Part shown: positions 24,481 to 33,630 of the stretch, in pieces | Layout: each line of letters begins with the position of its first letter | Numbering within the stretch: position 1 is the stretch's first letter | Origin: Clostridia bacterium | Lineage (GTDB): Bacteria; Bacillota; Clostridia; Peptostreptococcales; Acidaminobacteraceae | DNA: 64,000 nt | Assembly (NCBI GenBank): GCA_016937975.1 | Contig: JAFGVN010000012.1 | Coordinates: 1-64,000 of the forward strand | Direction of reading: 5' to 3' | Notes under the pieces: generated by a model | Database searches by the model: none | Told to the model about the DNA's origin: nothing | What the model saw: only the letters and a program-made list of their open reading frames with translations | Position numbers and translations under genes: made by a program

Positions 24481-25731
24481 TTATTTTGTGACGCTTTCCA
24501 TGATTTCTTCCTTGAAGTGTTTGAAAGCACTTAATGTAGCAGTAGGAGCAGTTTGTCCTAAACCACATAATGAACTATCCATCATGGAATCGGCAATTTC
24601 AAATAGACGATTAACTTGTTGATCTGATGCTCGGTTTAAGCATAAGTCATCAATGATTTCATGCATACGCTTTGTGCCTTCGCGACAAGGAGTACATTTA
24701 CCACAGGATTCATGTTCAAAGAACCCACTAACAGACGAAAGGTAATCTACAACGCGTACGTTGCCGTTTGCTACTACAATAGATCCAGAACCAATATCAA
24801 ATCCTTTTTTCTTGAAATCGTCATAGGTATAAGGTGTATCAAAATGTGTATAAGGAATTAAGGCACAAGAAGCACCGCCAGATTGAATGAACTTGCCCAA
24901 ACTTAAATCTCGAGTGCCACCACCAATCTCCTCTATAATCTCCTTTACAGTAATGCCAAAGGGTACTTCATAAACGCCTGGACGCATAATATTACCACAT
25001 AAGCTAATCATTTTTGTGCCTTTATGGCCGTTGAGACCTTGATTTGCATAAGCTTCCCAACCATGGTTCATAATTGCTGCTACACAAGCATAAGTTTCAA
25101 CGTTGTTAACCATGGTTGGTTTATCAAACAATCCGCGTTCGCCAACTCTTGGCGTTTTGACTCTTGGTCTACCTACATTACCATGCATCGATTCAATTAG
25201 TGCAGTGTTTTCACCACAAACATATGCACCTGCACCCGTGTAAGCCTTAATAGAAAATGAAAAATCTGTTCCTAGTATATTATTACCTAAAAAGTTTCTT
25301 GATTTTGCTAAAGCAATAGCCTCATTCATTTGACGTCTTATATCATCATATTCTTCACGAATGTAGATATAACCTTCCTTAGCTCCTGTTGTATATCCAG
25401 CAATAATAAGTCCTTCAATAATTCTATAAGGATCTTTTGCAAGTAAATCTCTATCTTTAAAAGTACCAGGTTCGCCTTCATCTGCATTAACAAGTACATA
25501 CTTTACGGGTTCAGGACGATTTTTTGCTGAAGTCCATTTTTTAAAACAAGGGAATGCAGCACCACCACGGCCTCTAAGTTCAGCCTTTTGAATAGAATCT
25601 ATAACAAAATCAGGACCTTCTTTTAAAGCTTTTTTCAAACCACTAAAGCCACCTAAATCGATATATTTGTCGATTTCTGTCACTGTATATTTATCGAAAT
25701 ATTCTGAAATTAAACGACGTGTTTTATTCAT
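24481..25731 (-). CDS. hydB: NuoF-like flavoprotein subunit of the hydrogenase
   Basis: This FMN- and NAD(H)-binding subunit passes electrons between pyridine nucleotide and the hydrogenase. The 416-residue protein has GRGGAAFPCFKKW, NADEGEPGTFKDR (FMN/NADH site), GAGAYVCGENTALIES and the 4Fe-4S motif ESCGKCTPCREGTKRM. It lacks the N-terminal thioredoxin-like and C-terminal ferredoxin extensions of the long HydB type, so it is closer in size to complex I NuoF. The ATG at 25731 is preferred over GTG at 25740 because AGAGGTG lies 5 nt before it. It overlaps hydC by 8 nt. Confidence 0.93.
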   Translation of the reverse strand: MNKTRRLISEYFDKYTVTEIDKYIDLGGFSGLKKALKEGPDFVIDSIQKAELRGRGGAAFPCFKKWTSAKNRPEPVKYVLVNADEGEPGTFKDRDLLAKDPYRIIEGLIIAGYTTGAKEGYIYIREEYDDIRRQMNEAIALAKSRNFLGNNILGTDFSFSIKAYTGAGAYVCGENTALIESMHGNVGRPRVKTPRVGERGLFDKPTMVNNVETYACVAAIMNHGWEAYANQGLNGHKGTKMISLCGNIMRPGVYEVPFGITVKEIIEEIGGGTRDLSLGKFIQSGGASCALIPYTHFDTPYTYDDFKKKGFDIGSGSIVVANGNVRVVDYLSSVSGFFEHESCGKCTPCREGTKRMHEIIDDLCLNRASDQQVNRLFEIADSMMDSSLCGLGQTAPTATLSAFKHFKEEIMESVTK

Positions 25732-26203
25732 CTTTTGCACCTCTTAATTCTGCAAGTAATTGCTTCACTTTTTGAATTGTCAAATGACCATATACTTTCT
25801 TGTTGATGCGGATGGCAGGTGAGATATCACAAGCGCCAAAGCATGGTGTATGTTCCAAGGTGAACATTTTATCAGCTGTGGTTTCTCCGACTCGAATGCC
25901 TAAAACATCTTCAAGGTATTCTTCAATAATATCTTTCTTGTTGATTCTGCAAACCGAACTATCACACAATTGAATATGATATTTTCCTTTAGGTGCTTTG
26001 TTGATTGCTGAGAAGAATGATGAAACCTCATAGATATCCACATAAGTTAAATTCAATCTTCTTGCAATATAGCGTTGGGTTTCTTCTTCCACATAGTGAT
26101 CGTCACAAAGATTTTGTGTATCCATTAATATTGGTACCAAAGCATCTTGTCGGAAATCATATTGTTCAAGAATCTCCTCAACACGTTCCTTATTTACTTC
26201 CAT
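25724..26203 (-). CDS. hydC: NuoE-like 2Fe-2S subunit of the hydrogenase
   Basis: This thioredoxin-fold iron-sulfur subunit is the first gene of the hydrogenase operon. The 159-residue protein shows the four ligands as LCDSSVC and, about 35 residues later, CFGACD, plus VDIYEVSSFFSAINKAPKGKYHIQLCDS typical of NuoE/HydC (where a tyrosine usually stands in the FY motif). The ribosome binding site GAGGGGG precedes ATG. With hydB and hydA it forms the electron-bifurcating trimer known from Thermotoga and Clostridia (family knowledge). A Rex-like operator lies 82-99 nt upstream. Confidence 0.93.
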   Translation of the reverse strand: MEVNKERVEEILEQYDFRQDALVPILMDTQNLCDDHYVEEETQRYIARRLNLTYVDIYEVSSFFSAINKAPKGKYHIQLCDSSVCRINKKDIIEEYLEDVLGIRVGETTADKMFTLEHTPCFGACDISPAIRINKKVYGHLTIQKVKQLLAELRGAKDE

Positions 26204-26284
26204 AACTTAATCCCCCTCTTAATTTGTGATTGATATTTCTTTCACTAATATTAGTTTATCAAGAGAAATCATAGGCTTACAGTA

Positions 26285-26302
26285 TTGTTATTAGATTAAC
26301 AA
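26285..26302. promoter_or_regulatory. Rex-like operator upstream of hydCBA
   Basis: TTGTTATTAGATTAACAA fits the Rex consensus TTGTTAANNNNTTAACAA with one mismatch and lies 82-99 nt upstream of hydC. Rex senses the NADH/NAD+ ratio and controls fermentation and hydrogenase genes in Firmicutes, so the placement makes sense. The rest of the 26204-26612 gap is AT-rich and shows no gene other than the promoter at 26553. Confidence 0.68.
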
Positions 26303-26552
26303 TTGTCGTTAAACGTTTGAAATAATCGTTTTCCTTGAAACAAGGAGTCTAAAGTATTTTTTTAGTACATTGTATACTAGTAATGGTTTTGTAATTAAAA
26401 CGTAATATAAAATAGGTGGATATAGGGTGTATTTTGATAATATATTAACAAAATATTCAAAAAATTTAGAATTAACAGAAAATATAAAAGTAATTAGATA
26501 TTTTTTTATCAATTTATTTGTCCGTCTAAAGGATAAAAAGAGGTTGGTTTCT

Positions 26553-26580
26553 TTGCTGAATATGAGGAATCTGATACAAT
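26553..26580 (+). promoter_or_regulatory. Sigma-A promoter of the methionine aminopeptidase gene
   Basis: TTGCTG (26553-26558), 16-nt spacer, TACAAT (26575-26580), about 32 nt before the ATG. Confidence 0.55.
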
Positions 26581-26612
26581 AGAGTTATATTGTTTATCAG
26601 AAAGGAAAAAAT

Positions 26613-27470
26613 ATGATTTCAAGAAATGATTTATGTTGGTGCGGAAGCCAAAAAAAATATAAGAAATGCCATTTGCAAATCGATGAGAAACTAACTGCCT
26701 TAGAGCAGGAAGGCTATATTCGACCAGGAAGACATTTGGTTATGAACGAAAAGGACATTGAGGGTTTGAGAAAGAGTGCTGTTATTACAAAAGGTATTTT
26801 GGATCAAGTGGGTGAGAGGGTTAAACCTGGTGTCACAACAGATGAAATAGATGCCTTTGTACATCAATATACCCTTGAAAGGGGAGGAAGACCTGCGCCT
26901 TTAGGTTATCATGGATTTCCTAAAAGTTGTTGTACCTCAATTAATGAGGTGATTTGTCATGGTATACCTGAAAATAGAGCCTTAAAAGAAGGCGATATCA
27001 TCAACATCGATGTAACAACCGAGTTAGAAGGGTATTTTACTGATGCCAGCAGAATGTTTACTGTAGGTGAAGTTTCAGAGAAGGCACAAAAGATTATTGA
27101 TTGTGCTAAGGATTGTTTGGAAATTGGGATGGCACAAGTTAAACCCTTTGCATCTTTTTCTGAAATTGGTTTGGCTATAGAAGCCTATGCTATCTCAAAG
27201 GGATTCAGTGTGGTGAGAGATTTTGGTGGACATGGTATTGGTAAAAAGTTTCATGAAGATCCCCATGTGAGTCATTATGATACCCATCAAAAGGGAATGA
27301 TCATGATTCCGGGCATGGTATTCACTATTGAACCTATGATTAATGAAGGCACATATAAGTTAAACATTTTAGAAGATGATTGGACAGCAGTGACGAGAGA
27401 TGGAAAATTATCAGCACAATGGGAACATACGATTTTAGTGACAGATGATGGGTATGAAATTCTAGTTTAA
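26613..27470 (+). CDS. map: Type I methionine aminopeptidase with N-terminal SEC-C zinc motif
   Basis: This cytoplasmic metalloprotease removes initiator methionine. The 285-residue protein starts with a SEC-C type zinc-binding motif (LCWCGSQKKYKKCH, residues about 7-20), known in SecA and in some MetAPs, followed by the peptidase domain: metal ligands in INIDVTTELEGYFTDAS, GHGIGKKFHEDPHV, FTIEPM and QWEHT. It is the SEC-C-bearing form and not the short form usually found in the ribosomal protein operon, so a second map gene elsewhere is likely. AAAGG precedes the ATG. Confidence 0.94.
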   Translation: MISRNDLCWCGSQKKYKKCHLQIDEKLTALEQEGYIRPGRHLVMNEKDIEGLRKSAVITKGILDQVGERVKPGVTTDEIDAFVHQYTLERGGRPAPLGYHGFPKSCCTSINEVICHGIPENRALKEGDIINIDVTTELEGYFTDASRMFTVGEVSEKAQKIIDCAKDCLEIGMAQVKPFASFSEIGLAIEAYAISKGFSVVRDFGGHGIGKKFHEDPHVSHYDTHQKGMIMIPGMVFTIEPMINEGTYKLNILEDDWTAVTRDGKLSAQWEHTILVTDDGYEILV

Positions 27471-27485
27471 TTTTGGAGCGATAAA

Positions 27486-27962
27486 ATGAAGCTTAACGGA
27501 AGAAGGGACATCAAGATTTGGATTACATCCTTGGTTGCCTTAGTGATCATCATTGAAGGTGTATTTATGTTGTACTTCATGCCAAAGCTAAAAATAATAA
27601 CAGATTATCCCATGATTGATATGGCTTTTTATTTTGGAGAATATTTTAATGAAATCATAAATGATTACGGCAATGATGGTTTAGCACTTTATCAAAAGAT
27701 GCACCTGCTGGATTTTATATTTCCACTGGTTTATGGCAGCCTTCTTTTTCTATTGTTGAGAAAAGAACGTTTACTCAGATGGTTGCCTCTTATTGGCATG
27801 AGCAGTGACTATTTGGAAAATATTTTGATTACCATTTTAATCCATAACTATTCACAATTTGTTTCCTATGTTGCTTTTGGTTTTACTTGTTTGAAGTTCT
27901 TAGGTTTAATTTTATCTATTGGCGCAGTGGTGTTCATTACGATCAAAGTAAGAAGGAGCTGA
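27486..27962 (+). CDS. Small four-helix membrane protein, unknown
   Basis: I do not recognise this 158-residue protein. It has four hydrophobic segments (about residues 12-32, 78-95, 100-120 and 128-152) and a loop with the charged motif YFGEYFNEIINDYGNDGL between the first two. A short basic tail suggests that both ends are cytoplasmic. GGAG lies before ATG. It sits 15 nt after map and 4 nt before a lipoprotein gene, so it is probably part of the 26613-31748 run. Confidence 0.7.
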   Translation: MKLNGRRDIKIWITSLVALVIIIEGVFMLYFMPKLKIITDYPMIDMAFYFGEYFNEIINDYGNDGLALYQKMHLLDFIFPLVYGSLLFLLLRKERLLRWLPLIGMSSDYLENILITILIHNYSQFVSYVAFGFTCLKFLGLILSIGAVVFITIKVRRS

Positions 27963-27966
27963 TGCT

Positions 27967-29505
27967 ATGCATAAAATAGGTTTTTTATTATTGATTTGTA
28001 TCATATTAGTTGCTTGTAAGGAGAATGCACCTACACGCATTGAAAATGCAATTGTCGAAGAACAAGAGGAAATCAGCGAAGAAAAATTAGGCTTGTGGTA
28101 TGAGGGCTATTTTGGAGAGGAACCTTTTAAAATTCAATGGCATGACGTAGATGCTCGTTTTGTTGGCAAAATGATTGTTAAGGACAAAACCTATATTATA
28201 ACGGGTGAAAATCAGGATGAGTTTTATTTCTTCAATAGTGATTTAGGCAATTTATATTTACACGTCAATCAAGAAGCTTTTTTTGGCTGTATAAAAGTAG
28301 ATGATAAGATTATTCCTTTACAAGGCACTAAGGATCACTTGAATCACAAGTATAAAACCTACAGCGAACAACTGAATGCTTTAAGTGGAGAATATCTTAA
28401 TGAAGGCTCAGATTATTATCAAGGTGTTAAATTAAACATGACACCCTTATATGACAAAGTGCTTTTTGTTGAAGCCATTTCATATGATGGTCTTTATGAA
28501 AAGGTCTATTCATGGCTAGCATATGAAGAAAACAATTTTATTGGTTATTATGAAGGAAAAAAGCTTACATTGACCTATGATCATTATCAATGGCTTTTAG
28601 AAGCAGAGGATAGTACTTTAGACAGACAGTTACATGTAGTGGAAGATGGTTTTTATTCCAATAGCATAACCGTAGAACCACATACTTTGGAAAATATTTG
28701 GTCAGAAAAGCTTCTTACAGGGATTAAGAATATTTTAGGAGATAACTTTGAAAAATTAAAAGAAAGTGCACAACACATTACACCGGGGGAAATCACACAA
28801 CTGGGTGTGACAGGGGATTTAAACAGAGTTTTGACCTATTGGGAAGAAGGTTGTCTATACGTGTATCTTTCTAAAACCCTATTTGATGATGAAAAGTCCA
28901 GACTCTATACCAATAATCTGAATGCCCTCTCCACCACAGTGATGAGATGGTCGCCTGATGTTGTTGTTAGGGTCCCTGTGATGTCTATTCCTGAAAAAGT
29001 CGTTACAACAATAGAAAGTGTAAATGAACTTACAGAAGTGTTGGCATTAAATTCTCAAAGATTTGGTTATTTGGATAAGGATACCTTTGAGGATTTAAGT
29101 GTGTTAATGTCTTATGAAGAAAAGCAATTTCTTTTGGTTTTCATTGGGAATGGTTCAAGCTTTGATTTAATCTATGTCAATGAGCATATCAATGATGAGA
29201 AGTTAAAAGTTAACCAAATAAACATTGAAGAGAACCATTTGATTTTATATTATGAGGATATTTCACAAAGAACCACTTATAAATATTACTTTGATGCCAC
29301 TTCAGATTATTTATTAGACCAAGTCATCATCAGTACCCATAGTAAAGATGGCAGCGATGTAAGGATCTTAACCTATGATATGAAAAATGATGATGTCACT
29401 TTAAATGATAATGGCAATAGTACAACCTATTATAAAACATTACATGATCACATTACTTTGCAAACATTTGATATTGAGGTAGGTATACATGAGGATTATC
29501 GATGA
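27967..29505 (+). CDS. Lipoprotein of unknown function
   Basis: This is a predicted surface lipoprotein of 512 residues, not recognised. The signal peptide ends in lipobox LVAC (Cys at residue 17). The mature part starts with an acidic linker (EEQEEISEEK). It then alternates short beta-type segments rich in aromatic and acidic residues (YEGYFGEEPFKIQW, YYEGKKLTLTYDHYQW), with no catalytic motif that I can identify. Its 3' end overlaps an HD hydrolase gene by 17 nt; a second unrelated lipoprotein gene follows that one. Confidence 0.75.
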   Translation: MHKIGFLLLICIILVACKENAPTRIENAIVEEQEEISEEKLGLWYEGYFGEEPFKIQWHDVDARFVGKMIVKDKTYIITGENQDEFYFFNSDLGNLYLHVNQEAFFGCIKVDDKIIPLQGTKDHLNHKYKTYSEQLNALSGEYLNEGSDYYQGVKLNMTPLYDKVLFVEAISYDGLYEKVYSWLAYEENNFIGYYEGKKLTLTYDHYQWLLEAEDSTLDRQLHVVEDGFYSNSITVEPHTLENIWSEKLLTGIKNILGDNFEKLKESAQHITPGEITQLGVTGDLNRVLTYWEEGCLYVYLSKTLFDDEKSRLYTNNLNALSTTVMRWSPDVVVRVPVMSIPEKVVTTIESVNELTEVLALNSQRFGYLDKDTFEDLSVLMSYEEKQFLLVFIGNGSSFDLIYVNEHINDEKLKVNQINIEENHLILYYEDISQRTTYKYYFDATSDYLLDQVIISTHSKDGSDVRILTYDMKNDDVTLNDNGNSTTYYKTLHDHITLQTFDIEVGIHEDYR

Positions 29506-30154
29506 AGCAATTGCTTTTGTCATCTTAAAGGTAAAAGATAAAAAACTAGATTTTGAATCTTCTCATCCCTGGAGAACACCAGGACTTCATATTTTACAGC
29601 ACGGTCTTCGCGTTAAAGCACTGGCAGAAGAGATTTACAAAAGCGAAAAGAATTCTATTGATGAAAATGAGTTTTTAATGATGCAAGTGGCATGTATCTT
29701 ACATGATATTGGAACTGTGGAAGGAAAGAATTTACATGCTGAAAAGAGTGCTGTCTTGTCGAAAGGATTTTTAGAACAGCATTTTAATGAAGAAGTTGTT
29801 AAAAGAATATTGTTCTGGATTGAAAAACATTCCGATAAAAGTGAAATCCATGAGGATGAAATCTTGAAATTCATTAAAGATGCTGATATCATCGAGGAAT
29901 TTGGTGTACAATCTGTTTTGATGTCCAGTAATTGGATCAATAGAGAGACTGCTTTTTTCTTTCATGATTTGGAAGAGAGAATGCATACTAAGGAAATTGC
30001 TTTTGGATACAAATTAATAGAAATTGCACAAACTAAAAGTGGAAAGTCCATTATTGAGAAAAAGCTAAGATTTATGGAAGAAATGATAAACCAGTTGGCA
30101 TATGAAAATCGAGGGAGCTTAACCTATGAAAATTATAAAACTTTTATGTCTTAG
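29489..30154 (+). CDS. HD-domain phosphohydrolase
   Basis: This 221-residue cytoplasmic protein has the HD-superfamily pattern: LQHGLRVKALAEEIY (His), VACILHDIGTVEGKNLHAEKSA (His-Asp pair and next His), FWIEKHSD and FIKDADIIEEFG (final Asp). This resembles Firmicute HD hydrolases of unknown substrate, not YqeK or SpoT. It overlaps the lipoprotein genes on both sides (17 nt and 29 nt), so expression is coupled with theirs. Function is not known. Confidence 0.82.
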   Translation: MRIIDEAIAFVILKVKDKKLDFESSHPWRTPGLHILQHGLRVKALAEEIYKSEKNSIDENEFLMMQVACILHDIGTVEGKNLHAEKSAVLSKGFLEQHFNEEVVKRILFWIEKHSDKSEIHEDEILKFIKDADIIEEFGVQSVLMSSNWINRETAFFFHDLEERMHTKEIAFGYKLIEIAQTKSGKSIIEKKLRFMEEMINQLAYENRGSLTYENYKTFMS

Positions 30155-31748
30155 CTTACTGATCTTCATTTTGTTGATAGGATGTTCAGAAAAGACAGTA
30201 AAACCAGATCAGTGGAATATACAGGATTATGTAACTTTTGAAATAGGTAGTAACTTTGCGGATCATATGTGGGCAATTGCTTCTGAAAATCGAACTTACG
30301 AAGCCTTGGTCTATGACAAAATTGATCTCATTGATTATCAGTTGATTGTATCTTGGTACGACCTTTTGTATACCCATCGCATTGATTACCTTTATCCTCA
30401 AATCTATTATTATATTCCAGTGTCACAAAACTTTGAAACGGTGAAAGCATGGGAAGATTATTTTCAGGCCTGGGAAACTGCTTTGAAAGAACAGTCTGTA
30501 GACCCAGTGGAAATTTACTTTGAAGGTCTTAGCAATGAAAGCTATATAAGAGATTATTTCAATGAGACCTCTATGTCGTTATGGGATTCTTTATTTGTAG
30601 ATCAACTAGATACCCTTAAGGAAATTGATGCATTTTATGTGGATGCTTTTAAAGACTATGAAAAAAAGATTTGGCCTGAAGTGAGTCAAAGATTAAAGGG
30701 AAAAGCCAATTATGTGAATGAGGCTTTATCCACACAAAACCTTAGGGTTTTGTGGATGCATGCGACAAAACACGATTTTAATAATGAGGAAATCAAGTTT
30801 ACCTTATCTCAAGTGTTCAACCCAGACTTTGAGTATATCTCCTTAAAAGATAATCAGATCCATCTTTATTATGATTTGAAGGAAGATCCCTATGAGTTTA
30901 CTGAAATTATTTCCCAGAGAATGGGTTACCTTTTAATGAAGCAAGATATGAAGGATGTCTTTGCTACCATTACAACAGCATATGCACCTTTAACAGAGGA
31001 TTATAATTTATATGAAATTGTAGATGAAACTTTGGAATTTTATGCTGCAATGTATAATAAGTTTATCTTAGGTTTTAAAACCAATGCTTTTAAAACCCTG
31101 TTGGCTAAAAATCCTGATTTGGCTTACTTGGAACTTTTTCTTCCGCCTCAGGATGAAGTGACGGATGTTGTTTCTGAAGGTTTAGTTTATTTATTGGATC
31201 GCATGAAGGATCGTAAACCCTATTTGTTTGAAGATGGTTTACACTATCAAGGTGAAGTCTACGAATCCATACCATTTTCGAAGGGTGTTTTATATTTTCA
31301 TGAAGGAAACCCTCTTGTCTATGAAGAAAATGGTCACATGGAAATCCTATATGATGAACCTACATCAACACCAGTGGTACAAAACCAACAGATATTCTTT
31401 ATTGGTCCCTATCAAAACCAAGTGATTAAAAACCTGTATCTTTATTCTTTTGATGAGAGAACCTTAACAAATTTAACCAATTTTAATTCCTTGAATCAAG
31501 AGGGTGTTTTCCAATTTGTATGGGATTTAAATCAAACCATTTATTATGTGAAAGGTTTTGCTTATGGTCAAGGAGAAGACGGTTTACTCTTCAAAATGGA
31601 TATGGAAACTTTTGAAAGTGAAATTGTACCCATTACCATTGAGGAAAACTATAGGATTTCACAATTGTATAGAGATCATGACGATGTTAAGATAAGTTTG
31701 GTCAACGAAGACGAATCAAATATTATAGAATTGAAAGTGAGTGAATGA
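30126..31748 (+). CDS. Lipoprotein of unknown function
   Basis: A 540-residue predicted lipoprotein, not recognised. Its signal peptide has lipobox LIGC (Cys about residue 20). The mature protein is rich in Tyr, Trp and acidic residues, with an alpha-helical middle (WEDYFQAWETALKEQ; KEIDAFYVDAFKDYEKKIWPEV). A C-terminal half with DRMKDRKPYLFEDG and repeated NL-TN-type strands recalls a beta-propeller, without a firm repeat. It overlaps the HD gene upstream by 29 nt and the nitroreductase gene lies immediately downstream. Confidence 0.75.
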   Translation: MKIIKLLCLSLLIFILLIGCSEKTVKPDQWNIQDYVTFEIGSNFADHMWAIASENRTYEALVYDKIDLIDYQLIVSWYDLLYTHRIDYLYPQIYYYIPVSQNFETVKAWEDYFQAWETALKEQSVDPVEIYFEGLSNESYIRDYFNETSMSLWDSLFVDQLDTLKEIDAFYVDAFKDYEKKIWPEVSQRLKGKANYVNEALSTQNLRVLWMHATKHDFNNEEIKFTLSQVFNPDFEYISLKDNQIHLYYDLKEDPYEFTEIISQRMGYLLMKQDMKDVFATITTAYAPLTEDYNLYEIVDETLEFYAAMYNKFILGFKTNAFKTLLAKNPDLAYLELFLPPQDEVTDVVSEGLVYLLDRMKDRKPYLFEDGLHYQGEVYESIPFSKGVLYFHEGNPLVYEENGHMEILYDEPTSTPVVQNQQIFFIGPYQNQVIKNLYLYSFDERTLTNLTNFNSLNQEGVFQFVWDLNQTIYYVKGFAYGQGEDGLLFKMDMETFESEIVPITIEENYRISQLYRDHDDVKISLVNEDESNIIELKVSE

Positions 31749-31749
31749 A

Positions 31750-32304
31750 ATGGATATGATGGATATCATAAAAAACAGAAGAAGTATTAGAGCTTATGAA
31801 AACAAGAAAGTGGAAAAAGAGAAATTAGACTTGATCTTAGAAGCAGCCATCTGGGCACCAAGCAGCCATAATAGTCAACCATGGCATTTTACAGTAATCA
31901 GTAATCCTGGTTTGGCAACTGATTTAAATGAAACCACAAAGGCTTGGTTGTTAAATAGTGAAAATCCAACCCATCAAAAACTTGGCTCTAGACCTGATTT
32001 GTTTTATGGCGCACCAGTGGTTGTGGTGGTTTCAGGTAAAACTGAATTAAGATCGTCGATAATTGATTGTTCGGCAGCTGTTCAGAACATGCTTTTAATG
32101 GCTGAATCCTTGGGCTTAGGGACTTGTTGGAATGGTCTTGTAACCAATGTGTTCTTAAATGATCCAAATCATCCTTCAGTAAAAGCATTAGATATACCTG
32201 AGGGTTATACACCTTTTTATGCTGTAGCAGTAGGATATCCTCAACACAGTCAAGAAGCACCCTTTAGAAAAGGTGCTCCTATCAATTATTTGGAACTTAT
32301 ATAG
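31750..32304 (+). CDS. Nitroreductase-family FMN flavoprotein
   Basis: This cytoplasmic oxidoreductase uses NAD(P)H and FMN. The 184-residue protein has the typical start DIIKNRRSIRAYENKKVEKEKLDLILEAAIWAPSSHNSQPWHF, CSAAVQNMLLMAESLGLGTCWNG and AVAVGYPQ. The ATG at 31750 directly follows the previous stop; a GTG at 31741 in the same frame is less likely. The substrate cannot be inferred. Its 3' end overlaps the convergent pspC gene by 8 nt and no terminator separates the two. Confidence 0.88.
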   Translation: MDMMDIIKNRRSIRAYENKKVEKEKLDLILEAAIWAPSSHNSQPWHFTVISNPGLATDLNETTKAWLLNSENPTHQKLGSRPDLFYGAPVVVVVSGKTELRSSIIDCSAAVQNMLLMAESLGLGTCWNGLVTNVFLNDPNHPSVKALDIPEGYTPFYAVAVGYPQHSQEAPFRKGAPINYLELI

Positions 32305-32479
32305 CGGGACGCATAACAATTGCTGCGATAATATAAAAGAGTAAGCCACTGCCACCAAGTATTGTAAATAATACAAGTAGTAATCTTACGACTGTTGCAT
32401 CCATGTTGAAATATTCAGCGATGCCACTGCAAACACCAAGTACCATTTTATCATTTGATTTACGTAATTTGTTTTCCAT
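32297..32479 (-). CDS. PspC-domain small membrane protein
   Basis: This 60-residue protein is a single PspC domain: basic start KLRKSNDKMVLGVCSGIAEYFNMDATVVRLLLVLFTILGGSGLLFYIIAAIVM, with one long hydrophobic segment. In enterobacteria PspC belongs to the phage-shock envelope response; the short Firmicute form has an unproven role. AAGGAGGA precedes its ATG. It is monocistronic and convergent with the nitroreductase, with an 8-nt tail overlap. Confidence 0.9.
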   Translation of the reverse strand: MENKLRKSNDKMVLGVCSGIAEYFNMDATVVRLLLVLFTILGGSGLLFYIIAAIVMRPAI

Positions 32480-32570
32480 ATTGTCCTCCTTAAAATAATC
32501 ATCCTTATGAGAACATTATGCACGATGGAATTTAAGTTGCAATTAGACGAATATTAGAAATGGATTAAAA

Positions 32571-32600
32571 AACAGACCAAAATGAAATTGGTCTGTTTTC
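32571..32600 (-). terminator. Terminator of the UPF0173 gene
   Basis: Stem AACAGACCAA (32571-32580) / TTGGTCTGTT (32588-32597), loop AATGAAA; the A-run at 32567-32572 gives U's on the minus strand, and the T's after the stem allow weaker + strand use. Confidence 0.88.
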
Positions 32601-33278
32601 TTAAATACTTATACTTTCTCCCGGATGTAAAAGGATCACTTCTGAATTTTTTACTTCCCTTTTAAAAACTTCAGGATCTGCCTGGATTAATCCAAAGGTA
32701 TTGTAGTGCATCGGAATAACTTTTTTAGGTTGGACAAATTCAACGGCCTTAACTGCATCACGAATATCCATGGTGAAATTTCCGCCAATTGGTATCATTG
32801 CCACATCAATATTTTCATCTGCCAAAAGTTTCATATCCATGGTTAATCCTGTATCACCTGCGTGATAGAGGGTAATACCATCAACGGTAATAACAAAACC
32901 ACCTGGATTACCACCATCGACAATACCATGATCCGTATGTATACCGCTACCATGAAGTGCAGGGGTAAGTTTAACTGTTCCAAAATCAAAGGTTTTGCGA
33001 CCGCCAATATGCATCGGGTGAGCCTGAACACCTTGTGCACCTAAAAAAGTAGCGATTTCAAAATTAGTGATAACCAATGCTTGATGTTTTTTTGCAAGTT
33101 CTACAGTATCACCAAGATGATCACCATGGCCATGAGTTACAAAAATATGCGTGATTTCGGGAAAATCATCTACCGTTAATGTTGCTAATGGATTTCCTGT
33201 GATAAAGGGATCAATTAAACCTTTAAATCCATTACTTTCAATGTAAAAAGCAGAATGACCAATAAATTGAATTTTCAT
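32601..33278 (-). CDS. UPF0173 metal-dependent hydrolase (metallo-beta-lactamase fold)
   Basis: This cytoplasmic hydrolase of 225 residues has the MBL-fold metal motif [10 protein letters not shown] (about residues 50-59). [30 protein letters not shown] at the N-terminus, [17 protein letters not shown] and [10 protein letters not shown], and [13 protein letters not shown] complete the UPF0173 (YtkL-like) signature. The physiological substrate of the family is unknown. The start has AGGAGG upstream. A small hypothetical gene lies 8 nt upstream in the same orientation, so both may share a transcript. Confidence 0.92.
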   Translation of the reverse strand: MKIQFIGHSAFYIESNGFKGLIDPFITGNPLATLTVDDFPEITHIFVTHGHGDHLGDTVELAKKHQALVITNFEIATFLGAQGVQAHPMHIGGRKTFDFGTVKLTPALHGSGIHTDHGIVDGGNPGGFVITVDGITLYHAGDTGLTMDMKLLADENIDVAMIPIGGNFTMDIRDAVKAVEFVQPKKVIPMHYNTFGLIQADPEVFKREVKNSEVILLHPGESISI

Positions 33279-33286
33279 AAAACCTC

Positions 33287-33538
33287 CTATTTAATAATTT
33301 TTAATAAGCCCTTTAATAATTTCTTGGAAGTCGTATTAGGTAATGTTTTGAGCAGATCATAAATAAAGTTTCGTGTATCACGTATAATCCATTCATTTTC
33401 AATACTATTTTCAAAATAAAGCAAAACAATGCCTAAAGCTTGTACACCTTGTTTCATATCTTCATTGCCTGAAAAGGCCAATGAAGCTTCTATATAATAT
33501 CTTTTTGAATCTTGGTGGATTTGATGTAAGTCTTTCAT
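33287..33538 (-). CDS. Small hypothetical protein
   Basis: An 83-residue, probably helical soluble protein that I do not recognise ([20 protein letters not shown] ... [13 protein letters not shown]). The ATG at 33538 is used because AGGAGGGG precedes it; a frame opening at 33556 would include that site. It is upstream of the UPF0173 gene in a likely two-gene operon. Confidence 0.65.
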   Translation of the reverse strand: MKDLHQIHQDSKRYYIEASLAFSGNEDMKQGVQALGIVLLYFENSIENEWIIRDTRNFIYDLLKTLPNTTSKKLLKGLLKIIK

Positions 33539-33630
33539 AGCCCCTCCTGATTTCATTATAGTAGATATCCTAAAAGATTCCCATGGTTATTCCTTCATTT
33601 TTTCTGTACAATAGTAGTGGAGGTAGATTT

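Noticed and set aside
26309-26512. 67-codon minus-strand ORF upstream of hydC
   Set aside because: Very AT-rich, low-complexity translation (many Phe, Tyr, Ile, Lys), no ribosome binding site, and it overlaps the probable promoter region.
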